51,013 nt of DNA from a virus, in the IMG/VR virus record IMGVR_UViG_3300032516_000040, positions 1 through 51,013 of that record. One strand, 5' to 3'. This document shows positions 39,547 through 48,576 of the stretch, piece by piece. Every line of letters begins with the position of its first letter. Positions within the stretch are counted from its first letter, which is position 1. The notes under the pieces are model-generated. The model was given only the letters and a program-made list of their open reading frames with translations, was not told where the DNA came from and made no database searches. A program made the translations under genes and the position numbers.

Positions 39547-42291
39547 TCATTCAAATACCTTTGAAACTAAATCCTTTATTTCTTCTATGCCAACTGGTTT
39601 TCCAAGAATATATCCTACATTATACTTTGATCTCTCCTCATTAAAACCCGAAGAGCCCCAACCAGAAATAACTGCAACCTTCATAGGATATTTATCCTTA
39701 ATCTCTTCAGCTAATTGCCAACCATTCATCTCTGGCATTCCTATATCCGTAATCATCAAATCATACTTATTTCTTCTAAGCAATTCCAGGGCCTCCTTTC
39801 CACTACCAGCTACATCACCAGAATATCCCAAAATTTCTAAAAACATTTTACCTATATTTCTCAATTCTACCTCATCATCTACCCATAACACTTTAGCAGT
39901 TTTAGAAATAGCAGCTTTCTTTTCTTTTTGAAATTTCTTCACTCCTAATGGAAATGTTAACTCCATTGTTGTTCCTTTACCAATCTCTGAATTTTTAACA
40001 AATATTTTTCCACCATGATCTCTAACAATTCCAAAAACAGCACTCATTCCGAGACCCCTGCCTACTTCAAAACCTTTGGTTGTAAAGAATGGCTGAAAAA
40101 TACGTTTTATGATGCTCTCATGCATTCCTATACCAGTATCAGAAATTCTAACACAAATTTCGTTATCTTCAATACTGGTTTCCAGAACTATCTTTCCACC
40201 ATTAGGCATTGCTTCAAGCCCGTTCTTAATAACATTATGGAAAACACTAGTAAGTTCCCCTTCATTTCCATCAATAAGCTCTATTTTTCCAAATGATTTC
40301 TGAATCGAAAATGTCAACCCTTTCTTTTCAGCACTATCTTTCCATAAAGGACGAAGTTGAAGAGTAACTTCATTCAGAATGTCATGCAAGTCTAAAGATT
40401 TATATACATTATTTTGTTCTTTTTGAGCAAATCGTTGAAGCTGCCGAACCCGAGCTGCGGCATCCTTAGCCGCTCTTCTAGAAGAGTTGATAAAAGTAAC
40501 TACTTCTTGAGAAAGATCCGGACTTAGTAATGCCAGATCCAAATTCCCAAAAATCATCTGAAGACTATTATTAAAGTCGTGTGCAACTCCTATAGACATT
40601 TCCCCAACTGCAGCTAAACGTTCTGATTCCAGCAAAATCTTCTCAAGCTTCTTTTGCTCAGTAATATCACGGATAATAACTACATCCGCCAGCTTTCCCT
40701 GCAAATGAATGATACTCCCACTTGTTTCAACAACTATTTTTTCCCCACTTTTTTTCACTAAAATAATTTCAAATAATGGAGAAAGTTCTTTACCTAACAT
40801 TCTCTTCTTATATCTTTCTAATACCAATTCCAAACTTTCAGATATAATAAAGTTTTTCAAAGGCATACCCTTAGCTTCTTCAACTGTATAACCCAACATA
40901 TTTGTAAAGCCTGTATTTGAAAATTCAACAACACCGTCCTGTAATATCACAATAGCATCATTAGCTTTCTCAACAACTATTCTATACTTCTCTTCACTCT
41001 CCTGTAATGCCATATCAAGTTGCTTACGATCCGTAATATCCATAATAAATCCCTGAAATCCCGTTAATTCACCATCAGTAAATACTGGCAAACTATGCAT
41101 ACGAATAAAACATCTACTGCCATCACCTCTAAATAAAGAATATTCTGCTGGAGTTGTGACTCCTCCATTAATAATATTATTTACATTAATTTGCATACGT
41201 TCTCGATCTTCAGGTACTATCAAATCAAAACCATTCAGACCTCGTTCAAACTGTTCCTTTGTATATCTGAATAACGAAAATGCTTTTCTGTTTACATATA
41301 TCAATTTTCCGTTTCTATCCATCTCAAAAAGAGTTAAAGGTAATGATTCAGCGAAGTTTTGAAACCTCTCTTCTTTTTCATTTAAAATCTTATCGACTTT
41401 CAACTTCTGATTAGTAACATCTCTAACAATACCATAAAACCCTATCGATTTACCTAAACTATTTTTTAGTAAAGATACCGAGGTCTCAACATATCGTTTC
41501 ATCCCATCTTTTGTAATAATCTCCCAATCGAATTCTTTAGTGGGTTCCCCTGTTTTGTAAACTTTATTGAAGGCTCGAAACAATTTTTTACGTTCCTCTT
41601 GATCTGTGTATTGTTGGTTACCCATACCCATCATTTCATCTTTGGAGTAACCCAACATTCGGCACAGAGAATCATTAAAGAAGGTGAAATTACCGGCAAT
41701 ATCCACCTCAAAGTAGCCCTCCTCAATGTTTTCAAGAATCGTTCGATATTTCTTCTCACTTTCTAACAGAACCCCCTCTACCTGGACTAACTCAGTGACA
41801 TCATGACCAATACCCCGAAATCCAATTGGATTGCCCTTTTTATCCAGCATTAAAGATGCTGTCAATTGATGAAAATTATGAGTTCCATCTTTTTTAATCA
41901 CTTCATAACCAAACTTTCTTACTGATTTTCCTGTTTTATAAATTTGTTCAAAAACAGAAAAGATTTCCTTAGCTGATTTTGGAGACATATAGTCTCTGTT
42001 GTTCATCCCAATCAGTTCATCCTTAGAATATCCCAGAATATTCACCAATGCATTATTAAAAAATACAAAATTACCTTTAAGATCAACCTCGAAATATGCC
42101 TCATTTATGCTTTCTAGAAGATTTTGATACTTCTCCTTAGATTCAAAGAAAGCATTTTCCTCTAAGTTGCGTCGCAAAAGTTCAGTAGCATCATGTCCCA
42201 TGCCACCAAAAAAATAACACTTCTCATCTTCTGTCTCAAAATATTCTTTAGTAATATTAATTACTTTCTTATTTTTGAAATTCAAGTCCAT
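39547..42291 (-). CDS. Multi-PAS hybrid histidine kinase with receiver domain
   Basis: 914 aa, no membrane segment. The first residues (EKCYFFGGMGHDATELL) match the end of a PAS/PAC unit, so an N-terminal PAS is truncated. Four more PAS units follow (about 55-165, 178-290, 310-425, 430-545). HisKA has AVGEMSIGVAHDFNNSLQ with the phospho-His. The ATPase part has NVIKNGLEAM, DTGIGM and GRGLGMSAV. The receiver (about 795-914) has WVDDE, the phospho-Asp in MITDIGMPEMNGW, and GKPV. It senses an unknown cytosolic signal. ATG at 42291 after GGAGGTGAAAAA. Rare cargo for a phage. Confidence 0.88.
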   Translation of the reverse strand: MDLNFKNKKVINITKEYFETEDEKCYFFGGMGHDATELLRRNLEENAFFESKEKYQNLLESINEAYFEVDLKGNFVFFNNALVNILGYSKDELIGMNNRDYMSPKSAKEIFSVFEQIYKTGKSVRKFGYEVIKKDGTHNFHQLTASLMLDKKGNPIGFRGIGHDVTELVQVEGVLLESEKKYRTILENIEEGYFEVDIAGNFTFFNDSLCRMLGYSKDEMMGMGNQQYTDQEERKKLFRAFNKVYKTGEPTKEFDWEIITKDGMKRYVETSVSLLKNSLGKSIGFYGIVRDVTNQKLKVDKILNEKEERFQNFAESLPLTLFEMDRNGKLIYVNRKAFSLFRYTKEQFERGLNGFDLIVPEDRERMQINVNNIINGGVTTPAEYSLFRGDGSRCFIRMHSLPVFTDGELTGFQGFIMDITDRKQLDMALQESEEKYRIVVEKANDAIVILQDGVVEFSNTGFTNMLGYTVEEAKGMPLKNFIISESLELVLERYKKRMLGKELSPLFEIILVKKSGEKIVVETSGSIIHLQGKLADVVIIRDITEQKKLEKILLESERLAAVGEMSIGVAHDFNNSLQMIFGNLDLALLSPDLSQEVVTFINSSRRAAKDAAARVRQLQRFAQKEQNNVYKSLDLHDILNEVTLQLRPLWKDSAEKKGLTFSIQKSFGKIELIDGNEGELTSVFHNVIKNGLEAMPNGGKIVLETSIEDNEICVRISDTGIGMHESIIKRIFQPFFTTKGFEVGRGLGMSAVFGIVRDHGGKIFVKNSEIGKGTTMELTFPLGVKKFQKEKKAAISKTAKVLWVDDEVELRNIGKMFLEILGYSGDVAGSGKEALELLRRNKYDLMITDIGMPEMNGWQLAEEIKDKYPMKVAVISGWGSSGFNEERSKYNVGYILGKPVGIEEIKDLVSKVFE

Positions 42292-42401
42292 TTTTTCACC
42301 TCCGTTAACACACTAAATAGAAATCCAAAAATCACAACACAAATAGATACACTGATGAAACTTCCTATAATAAAACCAGCCCAAAATGGATTAAAATTCA
42401 T
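42282..42401 (-). CDS. Small membrane protein overlapping the kinase start, 39 aa
   Basis: ATG at 42401 follows GAAAGGAGGTAGCT. The product has one membrane segment (FWAGFIIGSFISVSICVVIF onward, residues 6-32) and a short basic tail. Its stop is ten bases inside the kinase gene, so the two are translationally coupled. It could anchor or regulate the soluble kinase, or be a small holin-like or accessory membrane protein. Confidence 0.6.
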   Translation of the reverse strand: MNFNPFWAGFIIGSFISVSICVVIFGFLFSVLTEVKKWT

Positions 42402-42413
42402 AGCTACCTCCTT

Positions 42414-42734
42414 TCATAGATCATGGACAATGGCCCTGCGTGTGAACAAATCAATCATCTCCCCAAAACATTTTTCACAATACAAACAATCCTCAAACTT
42501 TGACAAAGACAACATTTCACCACAACCATCACATCCCTGATTCCTGTAATCATTCGTACCACAACACTCAGTCTCAACTTTCCAATCGATAACGCCACCA
42601 AATCCATCATCAAAAGAATAATCTACTGCTTCAAGTTGAGTTGGTTTAAGACACTCAAGACACATAACTTCTACTCCTGCCTGATTTTGTGCTGCTATTC
42701 GTGATCCTCGATATATCGTTCCAGTCATTACCAT
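42414..42734 (-). CDS. Zinc-ribbon protein with three CxxC pairs, 106 aa
   Basis: CLEC near residue 25, ECCG near 57, GCDGCG near 68, and CLYCEKC near 83-89 give two zinc sites. The aromatic/acidic middle (SFDDGFGGVIDWKVE) separates them. ATG at 42734 follows GGAGGATAAAGTTAAG. It lies just upstream of the membrane protein and kinase, but a functional link is not shown. Confidence 0.6.
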   Translation of the reverse strand: MVMTGTIYRGSRIAAQNQAGVEVMCLECLKPTQLEAVDYSFDDGFGGVIDWKVETECCGTNDYRNQGCDGCGEMLSLSKFEDCLYCEKCFGEMIDLFTRRAIVHDL

Positions 42735-42779
42735 CTTAACTTTATCCTCCTTTCGGGTTTTTATTTTTTAAAAAAGCTT

Positions 42780-43136
42780 CTATTCTACTGCGAAAGAACG
42801 TCCAAACCGTTTCTTCACATTTACCAGTCTGCCATACTGGAAATCCTTAAAAAAATGCTTTTCTATATTAGACGATACTTCGCTCCAGGCAGCATCCACC
42901 TCCTTGATAACCTCCGTAGTCCTTATGGCCAACTCCTCAGCTATAAACTTTCCAAGGAAATCTCTTCTATGCTCACAAAAATAACCATCATCGTGCATAC
43001 ACACTACTCCATATTTCAACCAATCAGTGGGACGAGGTACATCTAAGGAAACAAGATGTGCAAAATAATCAACTTCTTCCTTCACAGGTAATTCTTCAGC
43101 TAACCGAATCTCCCAAGACTCTAAATCTCTAATCAT
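42780..43136 (-). CDS. Hypothetical protein, about 118 aa
   Basis: ATG at 43136 (MIRDLESWEIRLAEELPVKE) follows GGAGAAAAAAGAA. A frame up to a TTG at 43190 has no ribosome site. The product is acidic and helical with a CMHDDGYFCEHRRDF segment (two Cys, two His, possible metal site) in the middle. It overlaps or abuts ligA. Not recognised. Confidence 0.5.
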   Translation of the reverse strand: MIRDLESWEIRLAEELPVKEEVDYFAHLVSLDVPRPTDWLKYGVVCMHDDGYFCEHRRDFLGKFIAEELAIRTTEVIKEVDAAWSEVSSNIEKHFFKDFQYGRLVNVKKRFGRSFAVE

Positions 43137-43186
43137 TTCTTTTTTCTCCTTTCTTTGGTAGATCATACCAGATTCAAATGTAATGC

Positions 43187-45100
43187 TCAACTTCCAAAAT
43201 AATCAGAATAACTCATTAATTTTACACCAAATTTCTGTGCTTTTTGTAACTTAGAAGAATTAGAATTAGGATCTTCACACACTAAAATATTTGTTTCTTT
43301 ACCAACATGATCTACAAATGTATCTCCTTTTTTCTGAATTTCAACTATCAATTCGTTTCTTGTTTTAGGTCCCTTTCCTGTCATGCATACATTTCTAGCT
43401 CCCATTTTAACCTCCTGTGGTTTTTGAATTTTCACTATCTGTAAAAGTTTTTTTACATAGGATTTATTTTCAGAAAGATACTCCATTAAATTTCTGCCAA
43501 TAACAAATGTAGAATCATTAAAATTCAACAATTGTTCCACTGTGGTTATCCCTAATTTTTTCATTGCCTTTTCGCCAACGAGGTCAATACCTAATCTATC
43601 TACAAACTGTCCTATAGACATATATCTAGTAGAATCAATTTGATTTAAAGCATTTTCTATTTTTTTAGACCCAAATCCTTCAACGCTTTCAAAATCCTTT
43701 GCCTTAAGTGAATAAAGGCTAACTATATCTCTAAGTAATCCAACCTTAAATAGGGCGCGAACCGATGCTTCTGAAAACTGTTCCATTTCACAGCACTTAA
43801 CCCAATGAACTATTTTAAGAATCTGTTGTTCTTCACACTCGTCATTTAAACATACCAAATGAACCCCTGATTCTAATAGTTTACCACCACAAGACGAGCA
43901 ACATTCAGGTATAAGATTCGATTTTCTATTACTATCCATAGAAAGATTATTTTTAAAAAATGGAATAACATCACCTGCTCTTTCTATAAAAATTTTATCC
44001 CCTACATTAAGTCTTAATTTCAAAACGTTTTCATAATTATTTAAAGTACATCTGGAAACATTTGAACCACCTAAAACAACTGTTTTAACTAAAGCTACAG
44101 GAATGACTTTACCCTGCCTTGAAACATTCCATTCAATTCCCTCTAAAACAGTTTCTTTACCTTGCGAAGGTGGTTTTAAAGCCATATTATAGTGATGATG
44201 ATGAGAAACTTCATACTTAGAATCAATCTCTCCCCAAAACTTATTATTATTTACAGTAAAAACTAAACCATCAGATTCATAGTTCCAACTATCCCTTAAT
44301 TCATTAAGATACAAATTATATAATGCAGTTATAAAATCAGAATTAATTGGCTTTTCAATAGGTCTTAACATTCTATAGTTTTGCTTCAGACTTTCTAAGC
44401 TAAATAACTTCCACCAAACAGTCTCAAAATTATTTTCTATAAGCCATTTCATTTTATAAGATTCTACACTCGTCAAATATCTCAAATTAAATTCTGTCTG
44501 ATAAGCTACAAAATGTAGATAACGTAAATCTTCTAATCCATTATCTTTTCTATTAATGAGCCCAACTGCAAGATTTCTTAACGGCTTATTTTCTGGATTT
44601 GATAACAATGTATTTTTAGGAAGATACAACTCTCCCCGAACTTCGATAGGAACCACTCTATTAATTTTATTTAGATTAATTTTATTTGGAATATTAGTAA
44701 ATTTTGAAATGTGAGTAATATTTTGCCCTACATTTCCGTCACCTCTTGTTTTTATCATTACCAACTTACCTTTTTCATAAACCACAGAGCACGATAAACC
44801 ATCAACCTTAGATTGAACGATAAAATCTTCATTCTGAATCTCTATTTTCTTTATCCAGACTAAAATATCATCAACTGTTTTACCCTTTTGTAAAGATAGC
44901 ATTGGTATTGCATGCTTTACTTTTTCCTTTATATTTCCAGTACCAACTATCGTAAAATAATCATTATCAGGATCTAATCCTCTCAACTCATCCTCAAGAT
45001 GATCAAATTCATCATCGCTTATAACAGATTTACCTAGATTATAATAAGCATCCTTGCAAGATTGTAACTTATTTACTATTTGTTGAATTTCTTGTTTCAT
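43187..45100 (-). CDS. ligA: NAD-dependent DNA ligase (LigA)
   Basis: ATG at 45100 (MKQEIQQIVNKL) follows AAGGAGGTTTAAC and gives 637 aa. A longer frame upstream reads through the tRNA-like gene and is rejected. Lys98 in SKVDG is the adenylated residue. GELYLP, the OB-fold, the four-Cys zinc finger (CCSSCGG, then CLNDEC), helix-hairpin-helix units and a C-terminal BRCT domain (VCMTGKG) are all present. It joins nicks during replication and repair. An NAD-type ligase is less common in phages than the ATP type. Confidence 0.92.
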   Translation of the reverse strand: MKQEIQQIVNKLQSCKDAYYNLGKSVISDDEFDHLEDELRGLDPDNDYFTIVGTGNIKEKVKHAIPMLSLQKGKTVDDILVWIKKIEIQNEDFIVQSKVDGLSCSVVYEKGKLVMIKTRGDGNVGQNITHISKFTNIPNKINLNKINRVVPIEVRGELYLPKNTLLSNPENKPLRNLAVGLINRKDNGLEDLRYLHFVAYQTEFNLRYLTSVESYKMKWLIENNFETVWWKLFSLESLKQNYRMLRPIEKPINSDFITALYNLYLNELRDSWNYESDGLVFTVNNNKFWGEIDSKYEVSHHHHYNMALKPPSQGKETVLEGIEWNVSRQGKVIPVALVKTVVLGGSNVSRCTLNNYENVLKLRLNVGDKIFIERAGDVIPFFKNNLSMDSNRKSNLIPECCSSCGGKLLESGVHLVCLNDECEEQQILKIVHWVKCCEMEQFSEASVRALFKVGLLRDIVSLYSLKAKDFESVEGFGSKKIENALNQIDSTRYMSIGQFVDRLGIDLVGEKAMKKLGITTVEQLLNFNDSTFVIGRNLMEYLSENKSYVKKLLQIVKIQKPQEVKMGARNVCMTGKGPKTRNELIVEIQKKGDTFVDHVGKETNILVCEDPNSNSSKLQKAQKFGVKLMSYSDYFGS

Positions 45101-45121
45101 GTTAAACCTCCTTAATAAGAT

Positions 45122-45198
45122 TGAGAGGGGAGGATTCGAACCTCCAAAGGCATCGCCAACAGATTTATATTCCCCTTTGGCCGCTCGGGAACCTCTCC
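45122..45198 (-). tRNA. tRNA-Tyr-like gene with shortened anticodon arm
   Basis: The minus strand reads GGAGAGGTTCCCGAGCGGCC, AAAGGGG, then AATATAAATCTGTT, a variable arm and GGAGGTTCGAATCCTCC. The acceptor (six of seven pairs), D-arm and T-arm match bacterial tRNA-Tyr. In normal tRNA-Tyr the anticodon arm is about six bases longer (CAGACTGTAAATCTG type), and here its 5' strand is missing and the GTA anticodon is not intact. At 77 nt it is about 8 nt too short. It is probably a tRNA relic, or a remnant left by integration. Confidence 0.55.
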
Positions 45199-45205
45199 AA
45201 AGCAT

Positions 45206-45514
45206 CTACCCCACTTCTACCATCCTAAACAACCTTTTTTTGCCAAAATTAGTAGTACCATATTTTGGATTTTTCAAAACTACACTATCCTTTTGCTGCC
45301 AAACAGGATCCGAATGTTTCTGAAAAATACTGCTTGCTAAATCACTCACTCCTTTTGTATGTTTACAGATTCTATTGCTATGCATAATCCATCCCGGACA
45401 GTTGCAAGTTAATAAACCATCTGCATGAAGTTGCGTTTCATAAACTGTTGTTCCGGCACTTGAACTAAATGCCCACGCTGAAATAACTGGTCCGTAATTT
45501 CCACCTACTTTCAT
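45206..45514 (-). CDS. SWIM zinc-finger protein, 102 aa
   Basis: CNCPGWIMHSNRICKH carries C37, C39, C50 and H52, the CxCx(n)CxH signature of SWIM domains, which bind DNA or proteins. The N-terminus is beta-rich (AGTTVYETQLHADGLL). The length is just the domain plus a tail. The stop is right next to the tRNA-like gene. ATG at 45514 follows GAAAGGAGAATGAA. Function beyond zinc binding unknown. Confidence 0.75.
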   Translation of the reverse strand: MKVGGNYGPVISAWAFSSSAGTTVYETQLHADGLLTCNCPGWIMHSNRICKHTKGVSDLASSIFQKHSDPVWQQKDSVVLKNPKYGTTNFGKKRLFRMVEVG

Positions 45515-45539
45515 TTCATTCTCCTTTCATTTTTCATAG

Positions 45540-45785
45540 TTATTTTTTTGGCTGGTAGTATAGAACATAGTTTTCATTTTCATAGATCACTTCCTTCTTC
45601 GTCCATCTATTCCACCTTAAACCACAATCTGGACATTGCCAAAAGGAAACCCCATCATATAAAAGAGGATCTTCTATACCAATTAATCTAGAATAACGTT
45701 TTCCGTCATAAATAACAAATAAATTTGTTTGACAAGCCGGGCAAACTTCCCAATCTTCTTCCACGTCTTTTTTCCTTTTTTTCAT
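45540..45785 (-). CDS. Zinc-ribbon protein, about 81 aa
   Basis: CPAC near residue 13 and CPDCGLRWNRW near residue 51 make a four-Cys zinc ribbon around a beta-rich centre. Start at ATG 45785 (MKKRKKDVEEDWEVC) after GGTGAAAAA; a longer frame starts eight codons earlier in the preceding gene. The tail is aromatic (NENYVLYYQPKK). Similar ribbons are found in transcription or RNA-binding proteins; nothing more is known. Confidence 0.6.
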   Translation of the reverse strand: MKKRKKDVEEDWEVCPACQTNLFVIYDGKRYSRLIGIEDPLLYDGVSFWQCPDCGLRWNRWTKKEVIYENENYVLYYQPKK

Positions 45786-45789
45786 TTTT

Positions 45790-46092
45790 TCACCATTCCA
45801 AATCATCAAGTGTATATAAACACAGATTCTTACCTATACATAATATGTGCTTTAAATACGTATCTTCACTATGATCACCACTTAAAAAATAATCTAAATC
45901 ATGGATTCTTTTATATGACAATTCTAATGACTGATAAAGATCAAACATTTCTGCCAAAATTTCCTTTGGAAGTTTTTTCTTAAACTCACCCTCTGAATAT
46001 GAAGATCTTTGACCTTTAATATATTCTAATCTAATTGATTCTGCGATATCATTTATTCTATATTCTTGATAATCAAAATATCCTCCACTCAT
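45790..46092 (-). CDS. Conserved small phage protein MSGGxFDY family, 100 aa
   Basis: Starts MSGGYFDYQEYRINDIAESI, a start that recurs in a common phage family (MSGGHFDYKQY type) of unknown function. The remainder is helical (LAEMFDLYQSLELSYKRIHD) with two Cys near the end. ATG at 46092 follows GGAGGAAGAAAA. Overlaps both neighbours slightly. Confidence 0.6.
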   Translation of the reverse strand: MSGGYFDYQEYRINDIAESIRLEYIKGQRSSYSEGEFKKKLPKEILAEMFDLYQSLELSYKRIHDLDYFLSGDHSEDTYLKHILCIGKNLCLYTLDDLEW

Positions 46093-46268
46093 TTTTCTTC
46101 CTCCTTTCTGTAGAGCCATTCTTTTTCAATAAAGTTAGCCCCAGAAATTCCACGTCTAAATCCAAGTCTAAATGCGAACTCAACCTTTTCATCTTCTCCA
46201 AGAACATCCCACTGATTATATCCATCAGCTATCTCATTCCATTCTTTAACAATTTCAATATATCTCAT
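46089..46268 (-). CDS. Small helical protein, 59 aa
   Basis: ATG at 46268 (MRYIEIVKEWNEIADGYNQW) follows AAAGGAGTGAAT. Acidic and aromatic with a VEFAFRLGFRRG segment typical of small helical phage proteins. Its stop overlaps the next gene start. No family name known. Confidence 0.5.
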   Translation of the reverse strand: MRYIEIVKEWNEIADGYNQWDVLGEDEKVEFAFRLGFRRGISGANFIEKEWLYRKEEEK

Positions 46269-46279
46269 ATTCACTCCTT

Positions 46280-46861
46280 TCAAAATTTGTAACTTCCGTT
46301 TGATTTTCTAACTTTAAACATATATTTTACTGTCGGACTAGATGTATAACCCAGTTCCAGTTTTGCATCCAATTTTTTCATAACTAAACCCTCTATTTCT
46401 GGTAATTTCGTATATTCATCAAAAACTTTCTTAAAGTCAGATAAATAAAATTCTGTTGGTGTAACACTTTCTTGTTTACTACCAAAAAGTTTTTCTAATT
46501 CTGCCCTCCTTTCTCTAAACTGAAGTGACTTTAAACTCACTCCATTAGATATAAACATGTCCCACAATACTATATGATGTCTAATTCCTTTAACTTTATT
46601 GTGTCTAAGCTCTCCATTAACTACACAATAACCAGCCCAACTCATGTTTTGAAGGTCACTTAAAACTTCTTTCGAAGGTTCATAGTTAAACTTTAATCCA
46701 TAACGATTCCAAAATTCAAATCTACCATCCTCAAATCTATGAAGAACTAAATTGTTTCCATTATATTTCAACTCAGCAATAACATTTAGATCATCGTTCA
46801 GTTGACTAAATAAAGGCTGATCAATTGAAATAAGGGTTGGTTTTGGTGGGTAGAATATCAT
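46280..46861 (-). CDS. ATP-dependent ligase adenylation domain
   Basis: AELKYNGNN holds the catalytic Lys32 (KYNG, KxxG motif). CVVNGELRH is motif III-like, EIEGLVMKKL motif IV, and VKYMFKVRK motif V. At 193 aa it has only the nucleotidyltransferase core, without an obvious OB domain. It could be a small RNA or DNA ligase, or a capping-like enzyme. It is separate from the Rnl2-like and NAD-type ligases. Start ATG at 46861 after GGAGGATAAAATT. Confidence 0.7.
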   Translation of the reverse strand: MIFYPPKPTLISIDQPLFSQLNDDLNVIAELKYNGNNLVLHRFEDGRFEFWNRYGLKFNYEPSKEVLSDLQNMSWAGYCVVNGELRHNKVKGIRHHIVLWDMFISNGVSLKSLQFRERRAELEKLFGSKQESVTPTEFYLSDFKKVFDEYTKLPEIEGLVMKKLDAKLELGYTSSPTVKYMFKVRKSNGSYKF

Positions 46862-46873
46862 AATTTTATCCTC

Positions 46874-46963
46874 CTAAGTTTTCGGTATTTTCAACCTTAA
46901 ATTTCGTTTAAATCTACCTGATACCTCAATCTCCTTCTTAGAATCAAACTTTCTACTTTTCAC
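46874..46963 (-). CDS. Very small basic ORF with SGRFKRNLR tail, 29 aa
   Basis: A GTG at 46963 overlaps the end of the AAA gene and opens MKSRKFDSKKEIEVSGRFKR, ending NLRLKIPKT. The GRFKRNLR string also ends the DUF3150-like protein (48934), and the two DNA stretches are alike. It may be the remains of a duplicate of that gene. Ribosome signal is moderate. Confidence 0.35.
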   Translation of the reverse strand: MKSRKFDSKKEIEVSGRFKRNLRLKIPKT

Positions 46964-48575
46964 TTGCCGCCAATCTCCTTAAATAAACTGGATCCTTCCC
47001 CGACTTTGTCGTTGCCTTTCCAGAAGCCAATCGGGCTTTTTTACCCTCACCCCATTCACTTCTTAAAGATTCAATTTTATCTTTCATCGTTTCCGACAAA
47101 GGCACTGTTTGTTTTAGCGCCTTAACAACATCATCACCTGTTAATTTTCTACTACCCTCAGAAAAACAAACCGTAAGACCTTGCACAATTGCCTGTTCAA
47201 TCTCTGCACCAGTATAATTAGCAGATTCAATAGCAATGTTTTTAAATTCATCTGGCTTTAAATTTCTTTGAATTAACTTCCCATCCTCTTCATAAGGACG
47301 TTTACATACATGAATTTTTGCAATAGCTAATCTCTCTGCCTCGTTTGGAAGATCCACAAAAAATATTTCATCAAATCTTCCTTTTCTTAGTAACTCTGGA
47401 GGTAACTTGGATACATCATTAGCTGTAGCCACAATAAATACTTGACTCGTTTTTTCTTGCATCCAAGTAAGAAGCGTCCCCATAACCCTTGAGGTAACAC
47501 CAGAGTCTAATTCTCCAGATGAATTCGCACCAGCCATTCCCTTCTCTATTTCATCGATCCACAAAATACAAGGGGCAACTACATCAGCAATTTCTGTAAC
47601 CTTTCTCGCTTTACCCTCTGACTCGCCCATAAGTTTTGTAAAAACTTTGCCGACATCCAATCTATAAAGACCAATCTGCCAATTAGAAGCACAGGCTTTT
47701 GCAATTGCAGATTTCCCACAGCCGCTAATACCAACTAAAAGAATTCCCTTTGGAGACGGCAGACCAAATTGGCGAGCAGGCCCACTAAAAATTGATTCTC
47801 TTTGAATCAGCCATTCTTTTAAAGAATCTAACCCGCCAATATCCTCCAATTTATCCTTCGTATCAATATACTCCAAAATACCATCCTTCTTTAAAATCTG
47901 ACATTTCTGATCTAAAACCGTCTTAATGGAATCACCATCTAGATTAAAATTTTTAATAATTGCCAACGAAAATGCATCCTCTGACTCCTGGTATGTTAAC
48001 CCTAAAGCTGCATCAATAACTTTTTCCTTTACATCATTTGAAATTAGTGATTCTGTGTCCCTAGAAGAGCTTATAATAAAATCTAGACACTCTCTTAATT
48101 CCGCTCTTTCAGGAAAAGGTAAGTCAATAACGCTGATAACTTTTTCTAACTCTATAGGAATTTTAAGGTCAGGAGAAATAAATACAACAATCTTACCCAC
48201 GTTTTTAAGAATGTCAAGAGAATTTTTTAATCCTCTAATAACAGCTGGATTTTCCATATGGTAATTAAAATCCAGCACACATAATACAGTAGTTTCACGA
48301 TAGGAAGAACTAGCAAATATACTAAATAACTTTGAAGGATCATCTGCAGTTTTCTTTATCGGAGAAGCAGGCTGGTCTTCGGAATCAATATACTGAATAA
48401 TTTCGCCATTGAAATCCCAATACTGAAGAGAGCCTTTACTCGTCTTCACAATCTTATTTATGATTTTTAGAGCTCGTGCTTCTTCATAAGTTCTGACCCA
48501 AATAACAGAAATGCACGCTTTATACATATAATCAAAATTCTTTTCAAATTTTTGTTGCCCACTTTCTTCGATCAT
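46953..48575 (-). CDS. Ycf46-like AAA+ ATPase
   Basis: The C-terminal half is a full AAA+ module: LVGISGCGKSAIAK (Walker A, near 278-290), CILWIDEIEKG (Walker B, near 329-339), VIATAND-like sensor (FIVATANDVSKL) and LLRKGRFDEIFF (arginine finger region). The first 250 residues match the regulatory domain of Ycf46-type proteins found in plastids, cyanobacteria and phages. 540 aa. Role in phages is unknown; it is often near DUF3150 genes, as here. Start ATG at 48575 after GGAGATTGAT. Confidence 0.85.
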   Translation of the reverse strand: MIEESGQQKFEKNFDYMYKACISVIWVRTYEEARALKIINKIVKTSKGSLQYWDFNGEIIQYIDSEDQPASPIKKTADDPSKLFSIFASSSYRETTVLCVLDFNYHMENPAVIRGLKNSLDILKNVGKIVVFISPDLKIPIELEKVISVIDLPFPERAELRECLDFIISSSRDTESLISNDVKEKVIDAALGLTYQESEDAFSLAIIKNFNLDGDSIKTVLDQKCQILKKDGILEYIDTKDKLEDIGGLDSLKEWLIQRESIFSGPARQFGLPSPKGILLVGISGCGKSAIAKACASNWQIGLYRLDVGKVFTKLMGESEGKARKVTEIADVVAPCILWIDEIEKGMAGANSSGELDSGVTSRVMGTLLTWMQEKTSQVFIVATANDVSKLPPELLRKGRFDEIFFVDLPNEAERLAIAKIHVCKRPYEEDGKLIQRNLKPDEFKNIAIESANYTGAEIEQAIVQGLTVCFSEGSRKLTGDDVVKALKQTVPLSETMKDKIESLRSEWGEGKKARLASGKATTKSGKDPVYLRRLAASEK

Positions 48576-48576
48576 A

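Noticed and set aside
43187-45205. Longer ligA start at 45205
   Set aside because: The extra 35 residues are encoded by the tRNA-like gene; the ATG at 45100 has the ribosome site and the normal family N-terminus.
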